Source of the DNA: Heliopora coerulea
Lineage: Eukaryota > Cnidaria > Anthozoa > Scleralcyonacea > Helioporidae
Direction: 5' to 3'
Assembly (NCBI GenBank): GCA_030142905.1
Contig: JASJOG010000078.1
Span: 682,001 to 746,000 of the forward strand
Length of the DNA stretch: 64,000 nt
The notes below the pieces were generated by a model. The model saw only the letters and a list, made by a program, of their open reading frames with translations. It was not told the DNA's origin and ran no database searches. Shown piece after piece: positions 12,191 through 24,762 of the stretch (positions are counted from its first letter, which is position 1; each line of letters starts with the position of its first letter). The position numbers were made by a program, and so were the translations under genes.

Positions 12191-13714
12191 TAGTTGTAGG
12201 AAACTTTCCAAATACTTCTAAATTGTTCTCCTCCACCCAAACATCATGAAACAAATCGATTTTCGTCGATTTGACGATTTGCTGTAAAAATTTCTCCAAC
12301 TCGTCAAAAACGCTTTATCTCGTCGGGATAAGACGATTACTAAAACGACCTGTGAAACAGTTGTGGCTTAAGTTTGTTGCATTGGTCGAATGTTTCCCAA
12401 AACTCGTCAATCGGTTTAAAATGATCTTTTCGGGTCAGAGAAGAGAATAAAAGCATTAGTTGATTGATTCGAGAAGTACTTGCGAAAATATGGCAATGTT
12501 TAAAAATTGGACAATTAAGCTTTATATACGCATAAAAGCCAGAATATGGTAAGATTTAGTTAAACACCAAATAGTTGTAGGAAACTTTCCTAATACTTCT
12601 AAATTGTTCTCCTCCACCCAAACATCATGAAACAAATCGATTTTCGTCGATTTGACGATTTGCTGTAAAAATTTCTCCAACTCGTCAAAAACGCTTTATC
12701 TCGTCGAGATAAGACGATTACTAAAACGAACTGTGAAAAAGTTGTGGCTTAAGTTTGTTGCATTGGTCGAATGTTTCCAAAAACTCGTCAATCGGTTTAA
12801 AATGATCTTTTCGGGTCAGAGAAGAGAATAAAAGCATTAGTTGATTGATTCGAGAAGTACTTGCGAAAATATGGCAATGTTTAAAAATTGGACAATTAAG
12901 CTTTATATACGCATAAAAGCCAGAATATGGTAAGATTTAGTTAAACACCAAATAGTTGTAGGAAACTTTCCAAATACTTCCAAATTGTTCTCCTCCACCC
13001 AAACATCATGAAACAAATCGATTTTCTTCGATTTGACGATTTGCTGTAAAAATTTCTCCAACTCGTCAAAAACGCTTTATCTCGTCGGGATAAGACGATT
13101 ACTAAAACGAACTGTGAAAAAGTTGTGGCTTAAGTTTGTTGCATTGTTCGAATGTTTCCCAAAACTCGTCAATCGGTTTAAAATGATCTTTTCGGGTCAG
13201 AGAAGAGAATAAAAGCATTAGTTGATTGATTCGAGAAGTACTTGCGAAAATATGGCAATGTTTAAAAATTGGACAATTAAGCCTTATATACGCATAAAAG
13301 CCAGAATATGGTAAGATTTAGTTAAACACCAAATAGTTGTAGGAAACTTTCCAAATACTTCTAAATTGTTCTCCTCCACCCAAACATCATGAAACAAATC
13401 GATTTTCGTCGATTTGACGATTTGCTGTAAAAATTTCTCCAACTCGTCAAAAACGCTTTATCTCGTCGGGATAAGACGATTACTAAAACGAACTGTGAAA
13501 CAGTTGTGGCTTAAGTTTGTTGCATTGGTCGAATGTTTCCCAAAACTCGTCAATCGGTTTAAAATGATCTTTTCGGGTCAGAGAAGAGAACAAAAGCATT
13601 AGTTGATTGATTCGAGAAGTACTTGCGAAAATATGGCAATGTTTAAAAATTGGACAATTAAGCTTTATATACGCATAAAAGCCAGAATATGGTAAGATTT
13701 AGTTAAACACCAAA
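12191..13714. repeat. Four-monomer block, copy 2 (partner at 4190)
   Basis: Matches 4190-5713 at an exact distance of 21 monomers (8001 bp). Private differences are TTCCAAAAAC at about 12776, TTGTTCGAATG in the third monomer, and AATTTCTCC in the fourth. A third, weaker echo of ACGACCTG followed by a CTTCC monomer with AGAACAAAAG lies at 16762-17523, where the class A member is missing. Confidence 0.8.
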
Positions 13715-14476
13715 TAGTTGTAGGAAACTTTCCTAATACTTCTAAATTGTTCTCCTCAACCCAAACATCATGAAACAAATCGATTTTCGTCGAATTGACG
13801 ATTTGCTGTAAAAATTTCTCCAACTCGTCAAAAACCCTTTATCTCGTCGAGATAAGACGATTACTAAAACGAACTGTGAAAAAGTTGTGGCTTAAGTTTG
13901 TTGCATTGGTCGAATGTTTCCCAAAACTCGTCAATCGGTTTAAAATGATCTTTTCGGGTCAGAGAAGAGAATAAAAGCATTAGTTGATTGATTCGAGAAG
14001 TACTTGCGAAAATATGGCAATGTTTAAAAATTGGACAATTAAGCTTTATATACGCATAAAAGCCAGAATATGGTAAGATTTAGTTAAACACCAAATAGTT
14101 GTAGGAAACTTTCCAAATACTTCTAAATTGTTCTCCTCCACCCAAACATCATGAAACAAATCGATTTTCTTCGATTTGACGATTTGCTGTAAAAATTTCT
14201 CCAACTCGTCAAAAACGCTTTATCTCGTCGGGATAAGACGATTACTAAAACGAACTGTGAAACAGTTGTGGCTTAAGTTTGTTGCATTTGTCGAATATTT
14301 GCAAAAACTCGTCAATCGGTTTAAAATGATCTTTTCGGGTCAGACAAGAGAATAAAAGCATTAGTTGATTGATTCGAGAAGTACTTGCGAAAATATGGCA
14401 ATGTTTAAAAATTGGACAATTAAGCCTTATATACGCATAAAAGCCAGAATATGGTAAGATTTAGTTAAACACCAAA

Positions 14477-14856
14477 TAGTTGTAGGAAACTTTCCAATAC
14501 TTCTAAATTGTTCTCCTCCACCCAAACATCATGAAACAAATCGATTTTCGTCGATTTGACGATTTGCTGTAAAAATTTCTCCAACTCGACAAAAACGCTT
14601 TATCTCGTCGAGATAAGAAGATTACTAAAACGAACTGTGAAAAAGTTGTGGCTTAAGTTTGTTGCATTGGTCGAATGTTTCCCAAAACTCGTCAATCGGT
14701 TTAAAATGATCTTTTCGGGTCAGAGAAGAAAATAAAAGCATTAGTTGATTGATTCGAAAAGTACTTGCGAAAATATGGCAATGTTTAAAAATTGGACAAT
14801 TAAGCTTTATATACGCATAAAAGCCAGAATATGGTAAGATTTAGTTAAACACCAAA
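14477..14856. repeat. 380-bp monomer (deletion near 14497)
   Basis: CTTTCCAATACTTC replaces CTTTCCAAATACTTC, one A lost. The copy is class A with AAGAAGATTAC, CTCGACAAAA and AGAAGAAAAT. The deletion is private to it. It is followed by an AATTATTCTCC monomer, as is the monomer at 9905. Confidence 0.93.
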
Positions 14857-17800
14857 TAGTTGTAGGAAACTTTCCAAATACTTCTAAATTATTCTCCTCC
14901 ATCTAAACATCATGAAAAAAATTGAATTTCTTCGATTTGACGATTTGCTGTAAAAATTTCTCCAACTCGTCAAAAACGCTTTATCTCGTCGGGATAAGAC
15001 GATTACTAAAACGAACTGTGAAACAGTTGTGGCTTAAGTTTGTTGCATTGGTCGAATATTTGCAAAAACTCGTCAATCGGTTTAAAATGATATTTTCGGG
15101 TCAGAGAAGAGAATAAAAGCATTAGTTGATTGATTCGAGAAGTACTTGCGAAAATATGGCAATGTTTAAAAATTGGACAATTAAGCTTTATATACGCATA
15201 AAAGCCAGAATATGGTAAGATTTAGTTAAACACCAAATAGTTGTAGGAAACTTTCCAAATACTTCTAAATTGTTCTCCTCCACCCAAACATCATGAAACA
15301 AATCGATTTTCGTCGATTTGACGATTTGCTGTAAAAATTTCTCCAACTCGTCAAAAACGCTTTATCTCGTCGGGATAAGACGATTTCTAAAACGAACTGT
15401 GAAACAGTTGTGGCTTAAGTTTGTTGCATTGGTCGAATGTTTCCCAAAACTCGTCAATCGGTTTAAAAAGATCTTTTCGGGTCAGAGAAGAGAATAAAAG
15501 CATTAGTTGATTGATTCGAGAAGTAATTGCGAAAATATGGCAATGTTTAAAAATTGGACAATTAAGCTTTATATACGCATAAAAGCCAGAATATGGTAAG
15601 ATTTAGTTAAACACCAAATAGTTGTAGGAAACTTTCCAAATACTTCTAAATTGTTCTCCTCCACCCAAACATCATGAAACAAATCGATTTTCGTCGATTT
15701 GACGATTTGCTGTAAAAATTTCTCCAACTCGTCAAAAACGCTTTATCTCGTCGGGATAAGACGATTTCTAAAACGAACTGTGAAACAGTTGTGGCTTAAG
15801 TTTGTTGCATTGGTCGAATGTTTCCCAAAACTCGTCAATCGGTTTAAAATGATCTTTTCGGGTCAGAGAAGAGAATAAAAGCATTAGTTGATTGATTCGA
15901 GAAGTACTTGCGAAAATATGGCAATGTTTAAAAATTGGACAATTAAGCTTTATATACGCATAAAAGCCAGAATATGGTAAGATTTAGTTAAACACCAAAT
16001 AGTTGTAGGAAACTTTCCTCCTACTTCTAAATTGTTCTCCTCCACCCAAACATCATGAAACAAATCGATTTTCGTCGATTTGACGATTTGCTGTAAAAAT
16101 TTCTCCAACTCGTCAAAAACGCTTTATCTCGTCGAGATAAGAAGATTACTAAAACGAACTGTGAAAAAGTTGTGGCTTAAGTTTGTTGCATTGGTCGAAT
16201 GTTTCCCAAAACTCGTCAATCGGTTTAAAAAGATCTTTTCGGGTCAGAGAAGAGAATAAAAGCATTAGTTGATTGATTCGAGAAGTAATTGCGAAAATAT
16301 GGCAATGTTTAAAAATTGGACAATTAAGCTTTATATACGCATAAAAGCCAGAATATGGTAAGATTTAGTTAAACACCAAATAGTTGTAGGAAACTTTCCA
16401 AATACTTCTAAATTGTTCTCCTCCACCCAAACATCATGAAACAAATCGATTTTCGTCGATTTGACGATTTGCTGTAAAAATTTCTCCAACTCGTCAAAAA
16501 CGCTTTATTTCGTCGGGATAAGACGATTTCTAAAACGAACTGTGAAACAGTTGTGGCTTAAGTTTGTTGCATTTGTCGAATATTTGCAAAAACTCGTCAA
16601 TCGGTTTAAAATGATCTTTTCGGGTCAGACAAGAGAATAAAAGCATTAGTTGATTGATTCGAGAAGTACTTGCGAAAATATGGCAATGTTTAAAAATTGG
16701 ACAATTAAGCCTTTTATATGCATAAAAGCCAGAATATGGTAAGATTTAGTTAAACACCAAATAGTTGAAGGAAACTTTCCAAATACTTCTAAATTGTTCT
16801 CCTCCATCTAAACATCATGAAAAAAATCGATTTTCTTCGATTTGACGATTTGCTGTAAAAATTTCTCCAACTCGTCAAAAACGCTTTATCTCGTCGGGAT
16901 AAGACGATTACTAAAACGACCTGTGAAACAGTTGTGGCTTAAGTTTGTTGCATTGGTCGAATGTTTCCCAAAACTCGTCAATCGGTTTAAAATGATCTTT
17001 TCGGGTCAGAGAAGAGAATAAAAGCATTAGTTGATTGATTCGAGAAGTACTTGCGAAAATATGGCAATGTTTAAAAATTGGACAATTAAGCTTTATATAC
17101 GCATAAAAGCCAGAATATGGTAAGATTTAGTTAAACACCAAATAGTTGTAGGAAACTTTCCAAATACTTCCAAATTGTTCTCCTCCACCCAAACATCATG
17201 AAACAAATAGATTTTCTTCGATTTGACGATTTGCTGTAAAAATTTTTCCAACTCGTCAAAAACGCTTTATCTCGTCGGGATAAGACGATTACTAAAACGA
17301 ACTGTGAAAAAGTTGTGGCTTAAGTTTGTTGCATTGGTCGAATGTTTCCCAAAACTCGTCAATCGGTTTAAAATGATCTTTTCGGGTCAGAGAAGAGAAC
17401 AAAAGCATTAGTTGATTGACTCGAGAAGTACTTGCGAAAATATGGCAATGTTTAAAAATTGGACAATTAAGCTTTATATACGCATAAAAGCCAGAATATG
17501 GTAAGATTTAGTTAAACACCAAATAGTTGTAGGAAACTTTCCAAATACTTCTAAATTGTTCTCCTCCACCCAAACATCATGAAACAAATCGATTTTCGTC
17601 GATTTGACGATTTGCTGTAAAAATTTCTCCAACTCGTCAAAAACGCTTTATCTCGTCGAGATAAGACGATTACTAAAACGAACTGTGAAAAAGTTGTGGC
17701 TTAAGTTTGTTGCATTGGTCGAATGTTTCCCAAAACTCGTCAATCGGTTTAAAATGATCTTTTCGGGTCAGAGAAGAGAATAAAAGCATTAGTTGATTGA

Positions 17801-20800
17801 TTCGAGAAGTACTTGCGAAAATATGGCAATGTTTAAAAATTGGACAATTAAGCTTTATATACGCATAAAAGCCAGAATATGGTAAGATTTAGTTAAACAC
17901 CAAATAGTTGTAGGAAACTTTCCAAATACTTCTAAATTGTTCTCCTCCACCCAAACATCATGAAACAAATCGATTTTCGTCGATTTGACGATTTGCTGTA
18001 AAAATTTCTCACTCTCGTCAAAAACGCTTTATCTCGTCGGGATAAGACGATTACTAAAACGAACTGTGAAACAGTTGTAGCTTAAGTTTGTTGCATTGGT
18101 CGAATGTTTCCCAAAACTCGTCAATCAGTTTAAAATGATCTTTTCGGGTCAGATAAGAGAATAAAAGCATTAGTTGATTGATTCGAGAAGTAATTGCGAA
18201 AATATGGCAATGTTTAAAAATTGGACAATTAAGCTTTATATACGCATAAAAGCCAGAATATGGTAAGATTTAGTTAAACACCAAATAGTTGTAGGAAACT
18301 TTCCAAATACTTCTAAATTGTTCTCCTCCACCCAAACATCATGAAACAAATCGATTTTCGTCGATTTGACGATTTGCTGTAAAAATTTCTCCAACTCGTC
18401 AAAAACGCTTTATCTCGTCGGGATAAGACGATTTCTAAAACGAACTGTGAAACAGTTGTGGCTTAAGTTTGTTGCATTGGTCGAATGTTTCCCAAAACTC
18501 GTCAATCGGTTTAAAATGATCTTTTCGGGTCAGAGAAGAGAATAAAAGCATTAGTTGATTGATTCGAGAAGTACTTGCGAAAATATGGCAATGTTTAAAA
18601 ATTGGACAATTAAGCCTTATATACGCATAAAAGCCAGAATATGGTAAGATTTAGTTAAACACCAAATAGTTGTAGGAAACTTTCCAAATACTTCTAAATT
18701 GTTCTCCTCCACCCAAACATCATGAAACAAATCGATTTTCTTCGATTTGACGATTTGCTGTAAAAATTTCTCCAACTCGTCAAAAACGCTTTATCTCGTC
18801 GAGATAAGAAGATTACTAAAACGAACTGTGAAAAAGTTGTGGCTTAAGTTTGTTGCATTGGTCGAATGTTTCCCAAAACTCGTCAATCGGTTTAAAATGA
18901 TCTTTTCGGGTCAGAGAAGAAAATAAAAGCATTAGTTGATTGATTCGAGAAGTACTTGCGAAAATATGGCAATGTTTAAAAATTGGACAATTAAGCTTTA
19001 TATACGCATAAAAGCCAGAATATGGTAAGATTTAGTTAAACACCAAATAGTTGTAGGAAACTTTCCAAATACTTCTAAATTGTTCTCCTCCACCCAAACA
19101 TCATGAAACAAATCGATTTTCTTCGATTTGACGATTTGCTGTAAAAATTTCTCCAACTCGTCAAAAACGCTTTATCTCGTCGGGATAAGACGATTACTTA
19201 AACGAACTGTGAAACAGTTGTGGCTTAAGTTTGTTGCATTGGTCGAATGTTTCCCAAAACTCGTCAATCGGTTTAAAATGATCTTTTCGGGTCAGAGAAG
19301 AGAATAAAAGCATTAGTTGATTGATTCGAGAAGTACTTGCGAAAATATGGCAATGTTTAAAAATTGGACAATTAAGCTTTATATACGCATAAAAGCCAGA
19401 ATATGGTAAGATTTAGTTAAACACCAAATAGTTGTAGGAAACTTTCCAAATACTTCTAAATTGTTCTCCTCCACCCAAACATCATGAAACAAATCGATTT
19501 TCGTCGATTTGACGATTTGCTGTAAAAATTTCTCCAACTCGTCAAAAACGCTTTATCTCGTCGGAATAAGACGATTTCTAAAACGAACTGTGAAACAGTT
19601 GTGGCTTAAGTTTGTTGCATTGGTCGAATGTTTCCCAAAACTCGTCAATCGGTTTAAAATGATCTTTTCGGGTCAGAGAAGAGAATAAAAGCATTAGTTG
19701 ATTGATTCGAGAAGTACTTGCGAAAATATGGCAATGTTTAAAAATTGGACAATTAAGCTTTATATACGCATAAAAGCCAGAATATGGTAAGATTTAGTTA
19801 AACACCAAATAGTTGTAGGAAACTTTCCAAATACTTCTAAATTGTTCTCCTCCACCCAAACATCATGAAACAAATCGATTTTCGTCGATTTGACGATTTG
19901 CTGTAAAAATTTCTCCAACTCGTCAAAAACGCTTTATCTCGTCGGGATAAGACGATTACTAAAACGAACTGTGAAACAGTTGTGGCTTAAATTTGTTGCA
20001 TTGGTCGAATGTTTCCCAAAACTCGTCAATCGGTTTAAAATGATCTTTTCGGGTCAGAGAAGAGAATAAAAGCATTAGTTGATTGATTCGAGAAGTACTT
20101 GCGAAAATATGGCAATGTTTAAAAATTGGACAATTAAGCTTTATATACGCATAAAAGCCAGAATATGGTAAGATTTAGTTAAACACCAAATAGTTGTAGG
20201 AAACTTTCCTAATACTTCTAAATTGTTCTCCTCCACCCAAACATCATGAAACAAATCGATTTTCGTCGATTTGACGATTTGCTGTAAAAATTTCTCCAAC
20301 TCGTCAAAAACGCTTTATCTCGTCGAGATAAGACGATTACTAAAACGAACTGTGAAAAAGTTGTGGCTTAAGTTTGTTGCATTGATCGAATGTTTCCCAA
20401 AACTCGTCAATCGGTTTAAAATGATCTTTTCGGGTCAGAGAAGAGAATAAAAGCATTAGTTGATTGATTCGAGAAGTACTTGCGAAAATATGGCAATGTT
20501 TAAAAATTGGACAATTAAGCTTTATATACGCATAAAAGCCAGAATATGGTAAGATTTAGTTAAACACCAAATAGTTGTAGGAAACTTTCCAAATACTTCT
20601 AAATTGTTCTCCTCCATCTAAACATCATGAAAAAAATCGATTTTCGTCGATTTGACGATTTGCTGTAAAAATTTCTCCAACTCGTCAAAAACGCTTTATC
20701 TCGTCGGGATAAGACGATTACTAAAACGAACTGTGAAACAGTTGTGGCTTAAGTTTGTTGCATTTGTCGAATATTTGCAAAAACTCGTCAATCGGTTTAA

Positions 20801-21714
20801 AATGATCTTTTCGGGTCAGAGAAGAGAATAAAAGCATTAGTTGATTGATTCGAGAAGTACTTGCGAAAATATGGCAATGTTTAAAAATTGGACAATTAAG
20901 CTTTATATACTCATAAAAGCCAGAATATGGTAAGATTTAGTTAAACACCAAATAGTTGTAGGAAACTTTCCAAATACTTCTAAATTGTTCTCCTCCACCC
21001 AAAAATCATGAAACAAATCGATTTTCGTCGATTTGACGATTTGCTGTAAAAATTTCTCCAACTCGTCAAAAACGCTTTATCTCGTCGGGATAAGACGATT
21101 ACTAAAACGAACTGTGAAACAGTTGTGGCTTAAGTTTGTTGCATTGGTCGAATGTTTCCCAAAACTCGTCAATCGGTTTAAAATGATCTTTTCGGGTCAG
21201 AGAAGAGAATAAAAGCATTAGTTGATTGATTCGAGAAGTACTTGCGAAAATATGGCAATGTTTAAAAATTGGACAATTAAGCTTTATATACGCATAAAAG
21301 CCAGAATATGGTAAGATTTAGTTAAACACCAAATAGTTGTAGGAAACTTTCCAAATACTTCTAAATTGTTCTCCTCCACCCAAACATCATGAAACAAATC
21401 GATTTTCGTCGATTTGACGATTTGCTGAAAAAATTTCTCCAACTCGTCAAAAACGCTTTATCTCGTCGGGATAAGACGATTACTAAAACGAACTGTGAAA
21501 CAGTTGTGGCTTAAGTTTGTTGCATTTGTCGAATATTTGCAAAAACTCGTCAATCGGTTTAAAATGATCTTTTCGGGTCAGAGAAGAGAATAAAAGCATT
21601 AGTTGATTGATTCGAGAAGTACTTGCGAAAATATGGCAATGTTTAAAAATTGGACAATTAAGCTTTATATACGCATAAAAGCCAGAATATGGTAAGATTT
21701 AGTTAAACACCAAA

Positions 21715-24700
21715 TAGTTGTAGGAAACTTTCCAAATACTTCTAAATTGTTCTCCTCCACCCAAACATCATGAAACAAATCGATTTTCGTCGATTTGACG
21801 ATTTGCTGTAAAAATTTCTCCAACTCGTCAAAAACGCTTTATCTCGTCGGGATAAGACGATTACTAAAACGAACTGTGAAACAGTTGTGGCTTAAGTTTG
21901 TTGCATTGGTCGAATGTTTCCCAAAACTCGTCAATCGGTTTAAAATGATCTTTTCGGGTCAGAGAAGAGAATAAAAGCATTAGTTGATTGATTCGAGAAG
22001 TACTTGCGAAAATATGGCAATGTTTAAAAATTGGACAATTAAGCCTTATATACGCATAAAAGCCAGAATATGGTAAGATTTAGTTAAAAACCAAATAGTT
22101 GTAGGAAACTTTCCTAATACTTCTAAATATTTCTCCTCCACCCAAACATCATGAAACAAATCGATTTTCGTCGATTTGACGATTTGCTGTAAAAATTTCT
22201 CCAACTCGTCAAAAACGCTTTATCTCGTTGAGATAAGACGATTACTAAAACGAACTGTGAAAAAGTTGTGGCTTAAGTTTGTTGCATAGGTCGAATGTTT
22301 CCCAAAACTCGTCAATCGGTTTAAAATGATCTTTTCGGGTCAGAGAAGAGAATAAAAGCATTAGTTGATTGATTCGAGAAGTACTTGCGAAAATATGGCA
22401 ATGTTTAAAAATTGGACAATTAAGCTTTATATACGCATAAAAGCCAGAATATGGTAAGATTTAGTTAAACACCAAATAGTTGTAGGAAACTTTCCAAATA
22501 CTTCTAAATTGTTCTCCTCCATCTAAACATCATGAAAAAAATCGATTTTCTTCGATTTGACGATTTGCTGTAAAAATTTCTCCAACTCGTCAAAAACGCT
22601 TTATCTCGTCGGGATAAGACGATTACTAAAACGAACTGTGAAACAGTTGTGGCTTAAGTTTGTTGCATTTGTCGAATATTTGCAAAAACTCGTCAATCGG
22701 TTTAAAATGATCTTTTCGGGTCAGAGATGAGAATAAAAGCATTAGTTGATTGATTCGAGAAGTACTTGCGAAAATATGGCAATGTTTAAAAATTGGACAA
22801 TTAAGCTTTATATACGCATAAAAGCCAGAATATGGTAAGATTTAGTTAAACACCAAATAGTTGTAGGAAACTTTCCAAATACTTCTAAATTGTTCTCCTC
22901 CACCCAAACATTATGAAACAAATCGATTTTCGTCGATTTGACGATTTGCTGTAAAAATTTCTCCAACTCGTCAAAAACGCTTTATCTCGTCGGGATAAGA
23001 CGATTACTAAAACGAACTGTGAAACAGTTGTGGCTTAAGTTTGTTGCATTGGTCGAATGTTTCCCAAAACTCGTCAATCGGTTTAAAATGATCTTTTCGG
23101 GTCAGAGAAGAGAATAAAAGCATTAGTTGATTGATTCGAGAAGTACTTGCGAAAATATGGCAATGTTTAAAAATTGGACAATTAAGCTTTATATACGCAT
23201 AAAAGCCAGAATATGGTAAGATTTAGTTAAACACCAAATAGTTGTAGGAAACTTTCCAAATACTTCTAAATTGTTCTCCTCCACCCAAACATCATGAAAC
23301 AAATCGATTTTCGTCGATTTGACGATTTGCTGTAAAAATTTCTCCAACTCGTCAAAAACGCTTTATCTCGTCGGGATAAGACGATTACTAAAACGAACTG
23401 TGAAACAGTTGTGGCTTAAGTTTGTTGCATTGGTCGAATGTTTCCCAAAACTCGTCAATCGGTTTAAAATGATCTTTTCGGGTCAGAGAAGAGAATAAAA
23501 GCATTAGTTGATTGATTCGAGAAGTACTTGCGAAAATATGGCAATGTTTAAAAATTGGACAATTAAGCCTTATATACGCATAAAAGCCAGAATATGGTAA
23601 GATTTAGTTAAAAACCAAATAGTTGTAGGAAACTTTCCTAATACTTCTAAATATTTCTCCTCCACCCAAACATCATGAAACAAATCGATTTTCGTCGATT
23701 TGACGATTTGCTGTAAAAATTTCTCCAACTCGTCAAAAACGCTTTATCTCGTTGAGATAAGACGATTACTAAAACGAACTGTGAAAAAGTTGTGGCTTAA
23801 GTTTGTTGCATAGGTCGAATGTTTCCCAAAACTCGTCAATCGGTTTAAAATGATCTTTTCGGGTCAGAGAAGAGAATAAAAGCATTAGTTGATTGATTCG
23901 AGAAGTACTTGCGAAAATATGGCAATGTTTAAAAATTGGACAATTAAGCTTTATATACGCATAAAAGCCAGAATATGGTAAGATTTAGTTAAACACCAAA
24001 TAGTTGTAGGAAACTTTCCAAATACTTCTAAATTGTTCTCCTCCATCTAAACATCATGAAAAAAATCGATTTTCTTCGATTTGACGATTTGCTGTAAAAA
24101 TTTCTCCAACTCGTCAAAAACGCTTTATCTCGTCGGGATAAGACGATTACTAAAACGAACTGTGAAACAGTTGTGGCTTAAGTTTGTTGCATTTGTCGAA
24201 TATTTGCAAAAACTCGTCAATCGGTTTAAAATGATCTTTTCGGGTCAGAGATGAGAATAAAAGCATTAGTTGATTGATTCGAGAAGTACTTGCGAAAATA
24301 TGGCAATGTTTAAAAATTGGACAATTAAGCTTTATATACGCATAAAAGCCAGAATATGGTAAGATTTAGTTAAACACCAAATAGTTGTAGGAAACTTTCC
24401 AAATACTTCTAAATTGTTCTCCTCCACCCAAACATTATGAAACAAATCGATTTTCGTCGATTTGACGATTTGCTGTAAAAATTTCTCCAACTCGTCAAAA
24501 ACGCTTTATCTCGTCGGGATAAGACGATTACTAAAACGAACTGTGAAACAGTTGTGGCTTAAGTTTGTTGCATTGGTCGAATGTTTCCCAAAACTCGTCA
24601 ATCGGTTTAAAATGATCTTTTCGGGTCAGAGAAGAGAATAAAAGCATTAGTTGATTGATTCGAGAAGTACTTGCGAAAATATGGCAATGTTTAAAAATTG

Positions 24701-24762
24701 GACAATTAAGCTTTATATACGCATAAAAGCCAGAATATGGTAAGATTTAGTTAAACACCAAA
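21715..24762. repeat. Near-identical 4-mer tandem duplication (2 x 1524 bp)
   Basis: Units are 21715-23238 and 23239-24762. Shared private marks: GTTAAAAACC at the end of the first monomer; TAAATATTTCTCC, CTCGTTGAG and GCATAGGTCG in the second; AGAGATGAG in the third (Q/M); CATTATG in the fourth. I compared the first monomer of each unit base by base and saw no difference, and all diagnostic sites in the other three agree. This is among the youngest duplications in the window, or an assembly duplication. Confidence 0.9.
22477..22857 (+). repeat. Representative class M monomer with Q head
   Basis: Class M carries T194, A202, G206 and A208, reading CATTTGTCGAATATTTGCA where class N reads CATTGGTCGAATGTTTCCC. 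The Q head has CCATCTAAACATCATG followed by AAAAAA, i.e. T46, T48 and A62, and usually TTCTTCG at offset 75. Q heads appear from 8381 onward. The Q plus M combination is the marker of the 3-mer HOR at 24763-31619 and disappears after about 47.2 kb, where the R head takes over. Confidence 0.88.

Larger units (their letters stand above)
8381..20571. repeat. Domain 2: 5-mer/4-mer HOR then irregular mixture, m22-m53
   Basis: Only satellite is present. Domain-typical variants are CGATTTCTAAAA (offset 149), AAAAAGATC (offset 232), GTAATTGCG (offset 289), CCTCCTACTTC heads and AATTATTCTCC heads with G194 plus A202. The first part is a 5-mer followed by a shortened copy. Monomers at 12191-13714 repeat those at 4190-5713 at a distance of 8001 bp. 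From 14.8 to 20.5 kb I could not define a stable repeat order; variants are shuffled. Confidence 0.8.
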
